Assembly: GCA_003482555.1 (NCBI GenBank)
Contig: DMYQ01000331.1
Span: forward strand, 12,741-25,802
Direction of reading: 5' to 3'
Length of the DNA stretch: 13,062 nt
Origin: Janthinobacterium sp.
GTDB lineage: Bacteria > Pseudomonadota > Gammaproteobacteria > Burkholderiales > Burkholderiaceae_D
The translations under genes and the position numbers were made by a program. Below, piece after piece: positions 12,256 through 13,062 of the stretch. The notes under the pieces were generated by a model. It made no database searches, was not told where the DNA came from, and saw nothing but the letters and a program-made list of their open reading frames with translations. Within the stretch, counting starts at the first letter, position 1. Each line of letters starts with the position of its first letter.

Positions 12256-13062
12256 CTAGGTGCTCAGCGTCTTCGCCATCGCCGTCAGGCAGACGTTGAG
12301 CAGACTGCCCGGAAACAGGCCGAGGCCGACGATCAGGACGCCATTCAAGCTCAGGACCACGCGCATGTCGGTATTCACCAGCAGCGGCGCGCCATCCTTC
12401 GGCTCGTCGAACCACATCATCTTGACCACGCGCAGGTAATAGAAGGCGCCGATCAGCGAGAACATGACAGCCACCACGGTCAGCCACAACTGCCCCGCGC
12501 CCAGCACGGCTTGCAACACCGAGAACTTGGCCGCAAAGCCCATCATCGGCGGCACGCCGGCCAGCGAGAACATCAGGATCGACATGACGGCGGCAAACCA
12601 CGGGCTGCGTTTCGACAAGCCCTTGAAGTCGGACAATTCTTCCGCCTCGAAGCCGGCGCGGGCCAGCAGCATGATGACGCCGAAGCTGCCCAGGGTCGTC
12701 ATGACGTAGGTGACGACATAAAACATGGCCGAGCTGTAAGCGCTGGCGGCGCCGCTGCTGTCGCTGCCGACCGAGCCGGACATCAGGCCCAGCAGGACGA
12801 AGCCCATCTGTGCGATGGTCGAGTAAGCCAGCATGCGCTTGATATTCGTTTGCGCGATCGCGGTCAGGTTGCCGATCGCCAGGGACATCACGGCCAGCAC
12901 CATCAGCATCTGTTGCCAGTCGTGGGCCAGCGGCATCAAGCCTTCCACCAGCAGGCGGATGAAGATGGCGAAGGCGGCCAGTTTCGGCGCGCCGCCCAGC
13001 AGCAGGGTCACGGCCGTCGGCGAACCCTGGTACACGTCCGGCACCCACATGTGGAAAGGCAC
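12256..13062 (-). CDS. nuoN: NADH-quinone oxidoreductase subunit N, C-terminal part (runs off the window)
   Basis: 268 C-terminal residues are visible; the full protein is usually about 480-490, so the 5' part lies beyond 13062. It is an antiporter-like, proton-pumping subunit of the complex I membrane arm. The first visible motif is HMWVPDVYQGSPTAVT, followed by PKLAAF with the conserved Lys of the pumping channel. Then come the helix with NIKRMLAYSTIAQMGFVLLG and the SLAGVPPMMGFAAKF motif, whose Lys is another channel residue. About seven membrane helices remain. No damage is seen. Confidence 0.97.
   Translation of the reverse strand: MPFHMWVPDVYQGSPTAVTLLLGGAPKLAAFAIFIRLLVEGLMPLAHDWQQMLMVLAVMSLAIGNLTAIAQTNIKRMLAYSTIAQMGFVLLGLMSGSVGSDSSGAASAYSSAMFYVVTYVMTTLGSFGVIMLLARAGFEAEELSDFKGLSKRSPWFAAVMSILMFSLAGVPPMMGFAAKFSVLQAVLGAGQLWLTVVAVMFSLIGAFYYLRVVKMMWFDEPKDGAPLLVNTDMRVVLSLNGVLIVGLGLFPGSLLNVCLTAMAKTLST

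Overview
The window looks like chromosomal DNA from a high-GC betaproteobacterium, most likely Oxalobacteraceae (Massilia/Janthinobacterium/Duganella type). This rests on high GC with strong third-position GC, on the run nuoN - DUF2818 - Nudix hydrolase, and on the stand-alone ribA. The genus is inferred from gene content and protein style, not from a search. I see no rRNA, tRNA, CRISPR array or complete mobile element.

Layout. (1) 121-3476, minus strand: a LysR-type regulator, then about 130 bp downstream an unannotated 51-codon ORF that overlaps the start of a PAS-PAS-GGDEF-EAL protein. The cyclase site of that protein is degenerate (DRHKF) while its EAL half looks intact, so it is probably a c-di-GMP phosphodiesterase. 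(2) 3477-4330: a divergent regulatory region carrying two matching TCGA-N5-TCG(A/C) elements, then a pirin (quercetinase-type cupin) on the plus strand. (3) 4389-7525, plus strand: a likely promoter with a strong hairpin at the predicted 5' end of the transcript, then ribA (GTP cyclohydrolase II), an exported trypsin-like protease and an FHA-domain protein with about five membrane spans. The three genes are joined by 1-nt and 4-nt overlaps. This overlapped trio is the best candidate for an uncharacterised module. (4) 7526-7964: a 439-bp gap with interleaved inverted repeats around an A8 run, an AT-rich patch and a possible decayed minus-strand gene end. (5) 7965-8829: a VOC/glyoxalase-fold protein (minus) divergent from an MmcQ/YjbR protein (plus). 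(6) 8861-13062, minus strand: the downstream part of the nuo operon: 3' part of nuoN, DUF2818, Nudix (ADP-ribose pyrophosphatase type), a secreted protein with an HELRH metallopeptidase-like motif, ispD, ispF and a small unknown protein. Spacing is tight (7 to about 60 nt) down to ispF.

How the genes may work together. The nuo-isp block joins respiration (complex I membrane arm), nucleotide-sugar clean-up and the two MEP steps (IspD, IspF) that feed isoprenoid/quinone synthesis. In the ribA block, flavin synthesis is translationally coupled to an envelope protease and a membrane FHA protein. These two could form a signalling or quality-control pair across the inner membrane, but no partner or substrate can be read from the sequence. 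Most of the rest is ordinary housekeeping and regulatory content.
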